Assembly (NCBI GenBank): GCA_963795665.1
Contig: CAWCIP010000013.1
Location: 1-64,000 of the forward strand
From: DASUPK01 sp963795665
GTDB taxonomy: Bacteria; Actinomycetota; Thermoleophilia; Solirubrobacterales; 70-9
Direction of reading: 5' to 3'
Length of the DNA stretch: 64,000 nucleotides
Numbering within the stretch: the first letter of the stretch is position 1; each line of letters opens with the position of its first letter. The translations under genes were made by a program, and so were the position numbers. The notes under the pieces are model-generated. The model searched no databases. It saw only the letters and a list, made by a program, of their open reading frames with translations, and had not been told where the DNA came from. Shown piece by piece: positions 26,623 to 36,825 of this stretch.

Positions 26623-27109
26623 TCAGTCGTCCCCGCCCTCCTTCTCGCCGCCGTCGTTGCCGCCCGCGCCGCCTGCGCCGCCGGCGCCGCTCGATCCGGT
26701 CGAGACGGGTGGCTGGCTGGAGCCGCCGCCCGACGAGCCGCTGCTGCCGGTGTTGACCGGCTTGTGGTTGCTGCCGCCTGAGTGGCTCGACGATCCGCTG
26801 CTGCCGGTGTTGCACCGGCCGGCCGCTGCTGCTCGATCCCGAGGATGTGGAGCCGCTCGAGCCGGTGGAGACCGGCTCGGAGGCGAGAGCCTGCCTACTG
26901 GCGGCCGCCCGTGCCTTTTGGACGGCCATCGGCTTCGGCTTCGGCTTCTTGGCGTGAATGGTCCGCCGGACGACCTTGGTGCCCTCCGCGAGCACCCCGT
27001 TGCTGTCCTGCGAGTTCTTGCTCTGACTCATCGCGTAGCCGCCGAGGCCACCCAGGCCCAGGGCCAGCGCGAACGTGGCGATCTTGATCCTCAGGTTGTG
27101 CACCTTCAA
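26623..27109 (-). CDS. Small anchored protein with Gly/Ser repeats, one frameshift
   Basis: GTG start at 27109 with AGGAG upstream. The N-terminal helix ATFALALGLGGLGGYAM matches the neighbouring gene. A basic stretch (KKPKPKPM) is followed by repeats of the type PV-(S/N)-TGSSGS. The repeat frame is lost by one extra base near 26812; restoring it gives three further repeat units, a Gly-rich segment and an acidic end (EGGDD) stopping at 26623. Unrestored, the frame continues to 26591 as improbable Arg-rich text. Probably cell-surface; first gene of the redox operon, divergent from a two-component system. Confidence 0.65.
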
Positions 27110-27231
27110 CTCCTGACGTCCGTTGACGGGAAAGCGGATTCTCAGAAGCTCGGGGCAAGGGCCCGGGGAGCGGCAGGTAAAGAGAAGGGAAGGGATGGCC
27201 CCGAAGAGCCGGCGGCGGTCGGATACGGCGC

Positions 27232-27237
27232 TACATT
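27232..27237 (+). promoter_or_regulatory. -10 hexamer of a leaderless promoter (response regulator)
   Basis: TACATT ends seven bases before the ATG at 27245 and no ribosome-binding site is present. The rest of the 135-base divergent region shows no clear -35 and no CACGGAT element. Confidence 0.45.
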
Positions 27238-27244
27238 GGCTCGT

Positions 27245-27961
27245 ATGCCCGGCTCACAGGCCTCGCGGCGGATCTTGTTCGTCGAGGACGAGGCCGCCAT
27301 CTACGAGCCTTTCTCCAAGGCCCTGCGCCGCAACGGATTCGAACCGGTGATCGCGCGCACCGCCGCCGAGGCCGTGAACTCGGCCGAGCAGATGGATCCC
27401 GATCTGGTCCTGCTCGACCTCAACCTGCCCGACGGGGACGGGTCCGACGTCTGCCGGACGCTGCGCAAGAGCTCCGACGTGCCGATCGTCATGCTGACCG
27501 CGCGGGGCACGGAGATGGACCGCGTCCTGGGCCTCGAGCTCGGCGCGGACGACTACGTGGTGAAGCCGTTCAGCTCACGCGAGCTGATCTCGAGGATCCG
27601 CGCCGTCCTGCGGCGGGCGCGCTCCGACTCCCAGGCCCCCGCGGAGCCGATCGAGGTCGGCGCGCTGCGCATCGACCCCGGCGCCCGCTCCGTGCTGCTC
27701 TCCGGCGAGCCCGTGAAGCTTGCGCGCAGGGAGTTCGATCTGCTGGCCGAGCTGGCGCGCCACGCCGGCCAGGTGGTCACCCGCGAGGACCTGATGTCCC
27801 GCGTCTGGGACGTCAACTGGTTCGGCTCCACCAAGACGCTCGACGTCCACATCCGGACGCTCCGCCGCAAGCTGGGAGACGACAGCGCGAATCCACGCTT
27901 CATCGAGACGCTGCGCGGGGTCGGCTTCCGCCTGCTTACGCCCGAGGACGGTTCGCCGTAA
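27245..27961 (+). CDS. OmpR-family response regulator
   Basis: 238 residues. The receiver domain has acidic residues in LFVEDEAAIYEPF, the phosphorylated Asp in LVLLDLNLPDGDG (near 56), and Thr/Lys in VMLTARG and DDYVVKPFSS. The winged-helix output domain reads LARREFDLLAELARHAGQVV and DVHIRTLRRKLGD. It probably works with the kinase 15 bases downstream and is a candidate controller of the divergent redox operon. The ATG at 27245 is supported by the -10 hexamer. Confidence 0.92.
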   Translation: MPGSQASRRILFVEDEAAIYEPFSKALRRNGFEPVIARTAAEAVNSAEQMDPDLVLLDLNLPDGDGSDVCRTLRKSSDVPIVMLTARGTEMDRVLGLELGADDYVVKPFSSRELISRIRAVLRRARSDSQAPAEPIEVGALRIDPGARSVLLSGEPVKLARREFDLLAELARHAGQVVTREDLMSRVWDVNWFGSTKTLDVHIRTLRRKLGDDSANPRFIETLRGVGFRLLTPEDGSP

Positions 27962-27975
27962 GCCTTCGGCTCGGA

Positions 27976-29364
27976 TTGACGCTCGCGGTGGCGTACCTGC
28001 TGCTGCTCGCGCTGGTCGCCTTCGGCGTGCCGCTCGGCGTCAGCCTCGGCAAGCGCGTCGACTCGGAGGTGCGGTCACAGGCCAGGAGCCAGGCGGAGGT
28101 CGTCGCGGCGAGCGCCCCCGAGCTGGTGGAGCACTCCCAGACAGCCACCCTCCAGCGCCTGGTGGTCCGCTCCGCCGAGGCGCAGCGCGGCCGCGTGATC
28201 GTGGTCGACACCAAGGGGACGGTGATCGCCGACAGCGGCATCCCCGCCGAGATCGGCGTCGACTACTCCTCCCGCCCCGAGGTCGCGAAGGCGCTCAGTG
28301 GGGTGACCTCACAGGAGGTCCGGCGGAGCGCCACGCTCGGCGAGGACATACTCGCCACCGCGGTGCCCATCCTGCAGAGAGGCCAGCCGATCGGGGCGGT
28401 TCGGGTGACCCAGAGCAACTCGGCGGTCAGCGACGCCACCCGCTCGGCGATAGTCCGCCTGGTCGGTCTCGGAGCGATCGTGCTCCTGCTCGGCGGACTC
28501 GCCGGAGCCCTGATCGCACGGGAGACGTCCCGGCCGATCGGGCGCCTGGAGCGAGCCGCCCAGCAGGTCGAAGGGGGCGACCTGAGCACCCGGGCCTCCG
28601 TCGAGGGGAGCAGCGAGCAGCGCGCCCTGGCGCGCTCCTTCAACAGCATGACCGAGCGGCTCGAGCGGCTGCTGGGAAGCCAGCGGGAGTTCGTAGCCGA
28701 CGCCTCGCACCAGCTCCGGACCCCGCTGACGGGCATTCGCCTGCAGCTCGAGGAGCTCCGCGATGAGGTCCCGTCGGGCGATCCGCGGGCCGCGGAGCTC
28801 GACGCCGCGCTCAAGGAGGTCGACCGGCTGGCGAGCATCGTCAACGAGCTCCTCATCCTGAGCCGGGCGGGCGAGCGGGAGATGCCCGCCGAGGTGATCA
28901 ACGTCGAGGCTGGTGTGGACCAGGCGGTGTCCCGCTGGCGAAAGGCCGCGGGCGATGCGGGCATTGAGCTGACCCACGCCCGGAACGGCGGCGCCCCGAG
29001 CTGCGTCTGCGCCCGCACGGACTTCGATCGCGTCCTCGACTCCGTGATCGAGAACGCCGTGCTTTATTCGCCGCCGGACTCCGAGGTCAGCGTGGTGACG
29101 ACGCCCGGGCGGATCGAGGTCCTCGACCGGGGGCCCGGGCTCGAGCCCGGTGAGGAGGAGATGGTCTTCGAGCGGTTCCATCGCGGCCGGGCCGGCCGCC
29201 TCGGCCGCCCGGGGACCGGGCTCGGCCTCTCGATCGCACGCGAGCTCGCCTCGGCCTGGGGCGGCGAGGTCACGATCGCCAATCGGGAGGGCGGCGGCGC
29301 CCGGGCGGTGATCGCCCTCCCCCGCCGCGGGAATGCCGGCGATTCGAGAGGTGCGCCGGGATGA
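27976..29364 (+). CDS. Sensor histidine kinase with HAMP domain
   Basis: 462 residues from a TTG start. TM1 (near 4-22), an outer sensor region of about 130 residues without recognised domain, TM2 (LVGLGAIVLLLGGLAGALIA near 155-175), HAMP, then HisKA with H-box FVADASHQLRTPLTGIRL and HATPase with N-box NAVLYSPPDSEV, G1 GPGLEPGEEEMVFERF and G2 GTGLGLSIARELA. It would phosphorylate the response regulator upstream. Ligand unknown. It overlaps the next small gene by four bases. Confidence 0.9.
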   Translation: MTLAVAYLLLLALVAFGVPLGVSLGKRVDSEVRSQARSQAEVVAASAPELVEHSQTATLQRLVVRSAEAQRGRVIVVDTKGTVIADSGIPAEIGVDYSSRPEVAKALSGVTSQEVRRSATLGEDILATAVPILQRGQPIGAVRVTQSNSAVSDATRSAIVRLVGLGAIVLLLGGLAGALIARETSRPIGRLERAAQQVEGGDLSTRASVEGSSEQRALARSFNSMTERLERLLGSQREFVADASHQLRTPLTGIRLQLEELRDEVPSGDPRAAELDAALKEVDRLASIVNELLILSRAGEREMPAEVINVEAGVDQAVSRWRKAAGDAGIELTHARNGGAPSCVCARTDFDRVLDSVIENAVLYSPPDSEVSVVTTPGRIEVLDRGPGLEPGEEEMVFERFHRGRAGRLGRPGTGLGLSIARELASAWGGEVTIANREGGGARAVIALPRRGNAGDSRGAPG

Positions 29365-29774
29365 CCGCATCGACCCTGCGCTGGCCCCTGTTCGCCCTGA
29401 TTGGCCTGCTGGTCGCGGTTGCCGTCGCGCTGCTCGCAAATCGGTTGGTGACCGAGCGGATCGGGATCAGCTCCGAGCCGGTCACTGCGGGGGAATCGCT
29501 GTCGCCGAAGCAGACCCATCGGGAGCATCGCCCACACCGGCAGAGCCAGGTGCCCGCGCAGACCACCTCGACGGGACCGGGCTACACCGGAACGGTCTCG
29601 AGCGGCGCCGGCTCCGACAGCTCGCCTTCGGATCAGTCCCAGGCTGACGATTCGAAGCCGAAGGGCAGCCTGAACTCCGCGCAGCCCACTCCAACGGGCC
29701 CGGCGCCGGCCTCGGCGCCGTCCACCGGCGGGGGCTCTGACACCTCGGCGAAACCCGAGCCGGGCGACGACTGA
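29361..29774 (+). CDS. Small single-pass protein with Ser/Thr/Pro-rich tail
   Basis: 137 residues: N-terminal helix LFALIGLLVAVAVALLANRLV (near 10-30) and a long low-complexity Ser/Gly/Pro/Asp tail, probably outside. It overlaps the kinase gene by four bases. It resembles in design, though not in helix sequence, the three small proteins of the divergent operon, so it may be part of the same surface system. Function unknown. Confidence 0.68.
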   Translation: MTASTLRWPLFALIGLLVAVAVALLANRLVTERIGISSEPVTAGESLSPKQTHREHRPHRQSQVPAQTTSTGPGYTGTVSSGAGSDSSPSDQSQADDSKPKGSLNSAQPTPTGPAPASAPSTGGGSDTSAKPEPGDD

Positions 29775-29781
29775 CCCTCTG

Positions 29782-29793
29782 CCCGCTAGCGGG
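29782..29793. promoter_or_regulatory. 12-base perfect palindrome at the hypF promoter
   Basis: CCCGCTAGCGGG is a perfect palindrome whose last base is also the first of GATACT (29793-29798), a -10 candidate six bases before the GTG of hypF. It may be an operator or a small hairpin. Confidence 0.35.
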
Positions 29794-29804
29794 ATACTTG
29801 GAGG

Positions 29805-31988
<2,184 letters not shown>

Positions 31989-31990
31989 CG

Positions 31991-32270
31991 ATGTGCCTTG
32001 GGATCCCCGGCCAGATCGTCGAGATCGTCGACACGGAGAACCGCGTCGCCAAGGTCGACGTCTCCGGCGTGCGGCGGAACTGCGACGTCGGACTGCTCTG
32101 GGAGGGCCCGGAGGCGGTCGGCGTCGGCGATTGGGTGCTGATCCACGTCGGCTTCGCGATCTCCCGGATCGACGAGGGCGAGGCGCGCGAGACGCTGCAG
32201 GGCGCTGGAGGCCCTGGGGCAGACCTACGAGGAGGAGCTCGCCGATCTCAAGACCAGCGCGATCGACTGA
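31991..32270 (+). CDS. hypC: Hydrogenase maturation chaperone HypC, one frameshift
   Basis: Starts MCLGIPGQIVEIVDTENRVAK, with the N-terminal Cys2 that binds the Fe(CN)2CO precursor, then DVSGVRRNCDVGLLWEG and VGDWVLIHVGFAISRIDEGEA. One extra G near 32201 breaks the C-terminus; the restored frame reads LEALGQTYEEELADLKTSAID and stops at 32268-32270, the expected length of about 92 residues. It hands the iron-ligand unit from HypD to the large subunit. The ATG lies two bases after the hypF stop. Confidence 0.88.
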
Positions 32271-33654
32271 GCAGCCGCGGATCGGCTGCGCCTCCCTGGA
32301 CGAGGCGATCGCCGAACGCTCGCGCGTCGTCGGCGACTTCTTCCAGCGCGAGGCCGCCGAGCTCGCCCGCGCCTGCCACGCGATGGCTCGCGCGTTCGCG
32401 CGCGGCGGCACGCTGATCCCCTTCGGCGCCGGCCCCGCCGCGACCGACGCGGCCCACGCCGCCGTCGAGTTCATGCACCCGGTGATCGTCGGCAAGCGGG
32501 CGCTTCCCGCGATCGCGCCGAGCAACGATCCCACCGGCGCCACCACGCTCTCGCAAATCGCCGGGCCCGACGACATCGCCCTGGCGATCTGCCATGGCGC
32601 TACTGACCCTCAGACCTCGCGCTTCATCGAGGCGGCTCGCGCCAGGGGGTTGCTGACCATCGAGATGAGGGCGGGCGTTCCCGCGCCGGACAACGTCTTC
32701 GCCGTTCCCAGCGACGATCCCGCGATCGTGCAGGAGACCCAGGAGACCGCCTACCACGTGCTCTGGGAGCTGGTCCACGTCTTCTTCGAGCAGCCTGGGC
32801 TGCTGGAGGAGGCCGCGCCCGAGGCGACGGCCGACGACGATCCCGAGGCCTGCATCACCTGCGGCGACGTCGCGGTGACCGCGAGGGTCGTCGAGGTGCA
32901 GGGGCCCACCGCCGTGATCGAGAAGGACGGCGCCTTCGAGCAGGTTGCGATCGACCTGATCGAGGGCGTTCAGCGAGGGGACATGGTCCTCTGCCACGCC
33001 GGGGTCGCGCTGGAGATCGTCCCGGACGAGCCGACGGACTTCCTCTACCCCTTCCAGGCAGCCGGCGGGACGGGTCTGGACTCCGTGCTCGCCGACGTCG
33101 GAGCTTCCACCCTCGAGAAGGCCGGCGAGGTGACAGCGCTCCGGGCGGCGATCGACACCGGCGCGATCGCCCGCACCGCCGACAAGCTACGCCGGCAGCT
33201 CGACCAGGGCGCCCGTCTGCTCGCCTTCGGCAATGGCGGCTCGGCGACCGACGCGCAGGACCTCGCCACGGACGCGCTCGGCCGGGGCTGGCCGGCGGTC
33301 GCGCTCAACAACGACGCCGCCACTGTCACCGCGGTCGCCAACGACATCGGCACGGAGCAGATCTTCGCCCGCCAGCTGATCGCCCTCGCCCGGCCCGGCG
33401 ACGTCGCGATCGCCATCTCCACCAGCGGCGGCTCCCAGAACGTGGTCCAGGCGATCGATCAGGCCCATCGCCAGCGCATGACCACGGTGGCGATGGCCGG
33501 CTACGAGGGCGGGCAGCTCGCCTCCCTCGATGCCCTCGACCACCTCTTCGTCGTCCCCTCGGACCAAATCCCCCGGATCCAGGAGGCCCAGGCGACCATC
33601 TACCACCTGCTGCTCGACGCGATCGGCGACCGCGGCGGGCCGCCGGGCGTATGA
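32269..33654 (+). CDS. SIS - HypC-like - SIS three-domain protein in the hyp operon
   Basis: About 460 residues. Domain 1 (roughly 32290-32800) is a degenerate SIS sugar-phosphate-binding domain (LIPFGAGPAATDAAH; the second loop reads CHGATDP). The middle (near 32850-33030) is HypC-like: CITCGDVAVTARVVEVQG and GVQRGDMVLCHAGVALEIV, with an internal Cys pair instead of an N-terminal Cys2. Domain 3 is an intact GmhA-like SIS domain (LLAFGNGGSATDAQDLA; ISTSGGSQNVVQA). It overlaps hypD by four bases. The start is unresolved: no ATG/GTG/TTG lies in frame before 32383, yet conserved helix text begins near 32290; a CTG at 32296 or another indel is possible. Function unknown; position says NiFe ligand assembly or its regulation. 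Confidence 0.85.
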   Translation, partial: EQPRIGCASLDEAIAERSRVVGDFFQREAAELARACHAMARAFARGGTLIPFGAGPAATDAAHAAVEFMHPVIVGKRALPAIAPSNDPTGATTLSQIAGPDDIALAICHGATDPQTSRFIEAARARGLLTIEMRAGVPAPDNVFAVPSDDPAIVQETQETAYHVLWELVHVFFEQPGLLEEAAPEATADDDPEACITCGDVAVTARVVEVQGPTAVIEKDGAFEQVAIDLIEGVQRGDMVLCHAGVALEIVPDEPTDFLYPFQAAGGTGLDSVLADVGASTLEKAGEVTALRAAIDTGAIARTADKLRRQLDQGARLLAFGNGGSATDAQDLATDALGRGWPAVALNNDAATVTAVANDIGTEQIFARQLIALARPGDVAIAISTSGGSQNVVQAIDQAHRQRMTTVAMAGYEGGQLASLDALDHLFVVPSDQIPRIQEAQATIYHLLLDAIGDRGGPPGV

Positions 33655-34778
33655 GGTTCGTCGACGAGTATCGCAACCCCGCCCTGGCCAAGCGCCTGGC
33701 GGCGGAGATCGCGGAGCTGGCCGACCCCGGCCGCACCTACAAGCTGATGGAGGTCTGCGGCGGCCACACCCACTCCATCTACAAGCACGGCGTCGAGGAC
33801 CTGCTGCCCGACAACGTCGAGCTGGTCCACGGCCCCGGGTGCCCCGTCTGCGTGATCCCAATGGGCCGCCAGGACGACGCGATCGCGATCGCCGAGCGCC
33901 CCGAGGTGATCTTCACCACCTTCGGCGACATGATGCGGGTGCCGTCGTCGAACGGCTCGCTGCTCGACGCCAAGGCGCGCGGCGCCGACGTGCGGATGGT
34001 CTACTCGCCGCTCGACGCCCTCAAGATCGCTCGCGAGAACCCGGACCGCGAGGTCGTCTTCTTCGCGATCGGATTTGAGACCACCGCACCCTCCACGGCG
34101 ATCACGCTGAAGCGCGCCCGTGCCGAGGGCATCCGGAACTTCTCGGCCTTCTGCAACCACGTCACGATCGTCCCGGCCATCCGGGCGATCCTCGACTCGC
34201 CCGATCTCAGACTCGACGGCTTCATCGGCCCGGGCCACGTCTCCACCGTGATCGGCCTGCGCCCCTACCGCTTCATCGCCGATCAGCACGGCAAGCCGGT
34301 GGTCGTCTCCGGCTTCGAGCCGCTCGACGTCCTCCAGGGCGTCCACATGCTGCTTCGCCAGCTCGCCGAGGGGCGCTCAGAGGTCGAGAACCAGTACCAG
34401 CGCGTGGTCCGGTCGGAGGGCAACCCGGCGGCGCTTGCGGCGATCGCCGAGACGATGGAGCTCCGCACCACCTTCGAATGGCGCGGCCTCGGCTTCATCT
34501 CCCAGAGCGCCCTGAAGGTCCGCCCCGAGTTCGCCGACTGGGACGCCGAGGTCCGCTTCGACGTCCCCGGCGTCCGCGTCGCCGACCCCAAGGCCTGTCA
34601 GTGCGGCGAGGTGCTGAAGGGTGTGATCCGCCCCTGGGAGTGCAAGGTCTTCGGCACCGCCTGCACGCCCGAGCACCCGATCGGCACCTGCATGGTCTCC
34701 AGCGAGGGCGCCTGCGCCGCCTACTTCAACTACGGCCGCCACTCCGGGCGGCGGAAGGACGAGGGTGTCGCGGTCTGA
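33651..34778 (+). CDS. hypD: Hydrogenase formation protein HypD
   Basis: 375 residues, normal length. Conserved motifs: MEVCGGHTHSIYKHG near 35, HGPGCPVCVIPMG near 61, FAIGFETTAPSTA near 140, GFIGPGHVSTVIG near 188, and the C-terminal [4Fe-4S]/Cys region CQCGEVLKGVIRPWECKVFG with further Cys to GACAAYFNYG. It is the scaffold on which the Fe(CN)2CO unit is built together with HypC and HypE. It overlaps the SIS-HypC-SIS gene by four bases and hypE by 14. Confidence 0.95.
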   Translation: MRFVDEYRNPALAKRLAAEIAELADPGRTYKLMEVCGGHTHSIYKHGVEDLLPDNVELVHGPGCPVCVIPMGRQDDAIAIAERPEVIFTTFGDMMRVPSSNGSLLDAKARGADVRMVYSPLDALKIARENPDREVVFFAIGFETTAPSTAITLKRARAEGIRNFSAFCNHVTIVPAIRAILDSPDLRLDGFIGPGHVSTVIGLRPYRFIADQHGKPVVVSGFEPLDVLQGVHMLLRQLAEGRSEVENQYQRVVRSEGNPAALAAIAETMELRTTFEWRGLGFISQSALKVRPEFADWDAEVRFDVPGVRVADPKACQCGEVLKGVIRPWECKVFGTACTPEHPIGTCMVSSEGACAAYFNYGRHSGRRKDEGVAV

Positions 34779-35841
34779 GGAGGAGGTCCTCGAGGCGATC
34801 GAGGCGCGCCGGCGCCGCCCGCGCCGCAAGGTCCTCGACGAGCGCATCACCCTCAGCCACGGCGCCGGCGGCAAGGCCTCCCACGACCTGATCGAGGGGA
34901 TCTTCGTCCGCGAGTTCTCCAACGAGCTGCTCAACCCGCTCGGCGACAGCGCCCTGGTCGGCACCGGCAAGGACCAGCTCGCCTTCACCACCGACTCCTT
35001 CGTCGTCCGCCCGCTCTTCTTCCCCGGCGGCGACATCGGGGAGCTGGCGGTCAACGGCACGATCAACGACCTGGCGATGACTGGCGCAACGCCGCTCGCC
35101 CTCTCCGCGAGCTTCATCCTCGAAGAGGGCCTGCCAGTCGCCGACCTGGAGCGCATCGCCGCCTCCATGGCCCGCGCCGCCGAGACCGCCGACGTCCGGA
35201 TCGCAACCGGCGACACCAAGGTCGTCGAGCGCGGCAAGGCCGACGGCCTCTACATCAACACCTCAGCCGTCGGCGTCGTCGAGCACGAGCACATCCTCGG
35301 CCCCCGCGCGATCCGCCCCGGCGACAAGGTCCTCGTCTCTGGCCCGATCGGCGACCACGGCATGGCCGTGATGATCGCCCGCGGCGAGCTGGAGCTCGAA
35401 GTCGAGCTGGAGTCCGACACCGCCCCCCTCAACGGCCTGGTCGACGTCCTCCTCAACGACGTGCTCGGCGTCCGCTGCCTGCGCGACCCGACCCGCGGGG
35501 GGCTCGCCACCGTCCTCGCCGAGCTCGCCCTGACCGCCGAGGTCGGCATGACGATCACCGAGTCCGAGATCCCGATCCGCCCCGAGGTTTCCGGCGCCTG
35601 CGAGATCCTCGGCATAGACCCGATCTACGTCGCGAACGAGGGCAAGCTGATCGCGATCGTGGCCCCGGACTCAGCGAACGCCGCGCTGGGAGCCCTCCGC
35701 TCGCACCCGCTGGGCCGAGAGGCGGCGATCATCGCGGAGGTCACACCGGAGCCGCCGGGCCTTGTCGTGCTGGAAACCTCCTTCGGCGGTTCCCGGGTCG
35801 TGGACATGCTGACCGGAGACCCGCTGCCGCGCATCTGCTGA
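34765..35841 (+). CDS. hypE: Hydrogenase maturation protein HypE
   Basis: 358 residues of the PurM/AIRS-like fold, GTG start inside hypD. Motifs: LSHGAGGKASHDLIEGIF near 30, TDSFVVRPLFFPGGDIGELAVNGT (24 residues, near 73-96), RDPTRGGLATVLAELA near 235, and the C-terminal PRIC, whose Cys receives the carbamoyl group from HypF and is dehydrated to thiocyanate with ATP. All elements are intact. Confidence 0.95.
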   Translation: MSRSEEEVLEAIEARRRRPRRKVLDERITLSHGAGGKASHDLIEGIFVREFSNELLNPLGDSALVGTGKDQLAFTTDSFVVRPLFFPGGDIGELAVNGTINDLAMTGATPLALSASFILEEGLPVADLERIAASMARAAETADVRIATGDTKVVERGKADGLYINTSAVGVVEHEHILGPRAIRPGDKVLVSGPIGDHGMAVMIARGELELEVELESDTAPLNGLVDVLLNDVLGVRCLRDPTRGGLATVLAELALTAEVGMTITESEIPIRPEVSGACEILGIDPIYVANEGKLIAIVAPDSANAALGALRSHPLGREAAIIAEVTPEPPGLVVLETSFGGSRVVDMLTGDPLPRIC

Positions 35842-35954
35842 TCCCGCCGCCGCAGCTTTTCGCGCGAAGGAGGAGGAGGTCCGCCCGATCGGCTGCTCAT
35901 CGAGGCGTAGATGCCGACGATCAGCGCTGACTACGGAGTCGCTCCAGTACCCGA

Positions 35955-35989
35955 GCACGGATGCCGCGCAGGGCGCCGGGCCGCACCAT
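35955..35989 (+). promoter_or_regulatory. CACGGAT-box promoter of the ion channel gene
   Basis: CACGGAT at 35956 is 28 bases upstream of CACCAT (35984-35989), a weak -10, followed after six bases by the GTG at 35996. Spacing and leaderless layout equal those at the CBS-protein promoter (50818-50855). Confidence 0.4.
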
Positions 35990-35995
35990 GTGTCT

Positions 35996-36451
35996 GTGTC
36001 GGCGAGCAACCGATCACTCACCTTGCCGCGGCGGCGGAAAACGGAGCGAGGGCTGCCGCGGGTGCGCCGCATCTGGCTGCGATACCTGATCCCGGTGGCC
36101 GGCTTCGTCGTCCTGGCGGGGGCCGCCGGTATGGCCGCTTTCTCGACCGACACAACGGAGTCCTACTGGGACGGGGTCTGGTGGTCGATCTCCCTGATGA
36201 CCACGGTGGGCTGGTCCGGCCAGGCGCCGCACACGCTGATCGGCCATCTGATCGCGACAGTGACGATGGTGATGGGCTTCTTGCTGCTGGCCTTCACGAC
36301 TGCCGCCGTGGCGTCCCTGCTCGTCCGCGAGGACGAGCAGCCCCTCGAGGAGGCCGAGCTGCAAGCCGATCAGAAGATCCTCCATGAGGTCCGGGCCTTG
36401 AGGGCGGAGCTGGCCGCCCTCAAAGCGAGTGGAAACCCGGCGAAACGGTAA
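35996..36451 (+). CDS. Two-TM potassium channel-like protein with altered filter
   Basis: About 151 residues. Basic N-terminus, TM1 YLIPVAGFVVLAGAAGMAAF (near 29-48), a pore loop YWDGVWWSISLMTTVGWSG, TM2 LIATVTMVMGFLLLAFTTAA (near 85-104) and a C-terminal coiled coil (ILHEVRALRAELAALKA). This is the Ion_trans_2 fold, but the selectivity filter reads TTVGWSG where K+ channels have TVGYGD. It probably tetramerises in the plasma membrane; ion selectivity is uncertain. The start at GTG 35996 is chosen from the promoter; GTG 35990 is also in frame. Confidence 0.82.
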   Translation: MSASNRSLTLPRRRKTERGLPRVRRIWLRYLIPVAGFVVLAGAAGMAAFSTDTTESYWDGVWWSISLMTTVGWSGQAPHTLIGHLIATVTMVMGFLLLAFTTAAVASLLVREDEQPLEEAELQADQKILHEVRALRAELAALKASGNPAKR

Positions 36452-36477
36452 GCGTGAGCGCGGCGAGTGGGCCATCG

Positions 36478-36483
36478 TAAGCT
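36478..36483 (+). promoter_or_regulatory. -10 hexamer of a leaderless promoter (small 2-TM protein)
   Basis: TAAGCT ends six bases before the GTG at 36490. It is the main support for the short gene that follows. Confidence 0.4.
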
Positions 36484-36489
36484 GTCAAG

Positions 36490-36663
36490 GTGATCTGGCT
36501 GGTACTGCTTGTGATTCTGCTGGCGATCATGCCCCTCGTGCTCGCCACCGCAGGGGTCAGCATGCTCGGCTGGGCCGTCACTTACTTCGCGGTCCTTGCG
36601 GGTCTCGCGGTCGCGTTCCGCATTAGCCTTCGTGCAGCGCCGAAGCACCGCGATCGCCGTTGA
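36490..36663 (+). CDS. Small protein with two predicted membrane helices
   Basis: 57 residues from GTG: helix 1 IWLVLLVILLAIMPLVLATA, a short turn (GVSMLGW), helix 2 VTYFAVLAGLAVAFRI, and a basic tail (RAAPKHRDRR). It resembles no family I recognise. The hydrophobic design, the -10 hexamer at the leaderless distance and the position behind the channel gene suggest it is real. Confidence 0.5.
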   Translation: MIWLVLLVILLAIMPLVLATAGVSMLGWAVTYFAVLAGLAVAFRISLRAAPKHRDRR

Positions 36664-36764
36664 GCTGACGCGGCCGGTCCCTTCTGAGGTGCGGCGGTAC
36701 CTCCCCGACGACCCCCAATGAGGGTGCAGGGCGGTCGGCTGAGGTGCCAAGCCCGGGAGAGCAA

Positions 36765-36785
36765 GCGAACGGCTTCGCCGTTCGC
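36765..36785. terminator. Hairpin between convergent genes
   Basis: GCGAACGGC, loop TTC, GCCGTTCGC gives a nine-base-pair perfect stem. A second small hairpin GACAC-TGG-GTGTC lies just downstream (36793-36805). They separate the small 2-TM gene from the convergent PsiE gene and may stop transcription from both sides; no U run is seen. The rest of 36664-36825 holds nothing recognisable. Confidence 0.6.
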
Positions 36786-36825
36786 AAGAGGAAGACACTG
36801 GGTGTCTGCTTCGCGCAAAGCCGAA

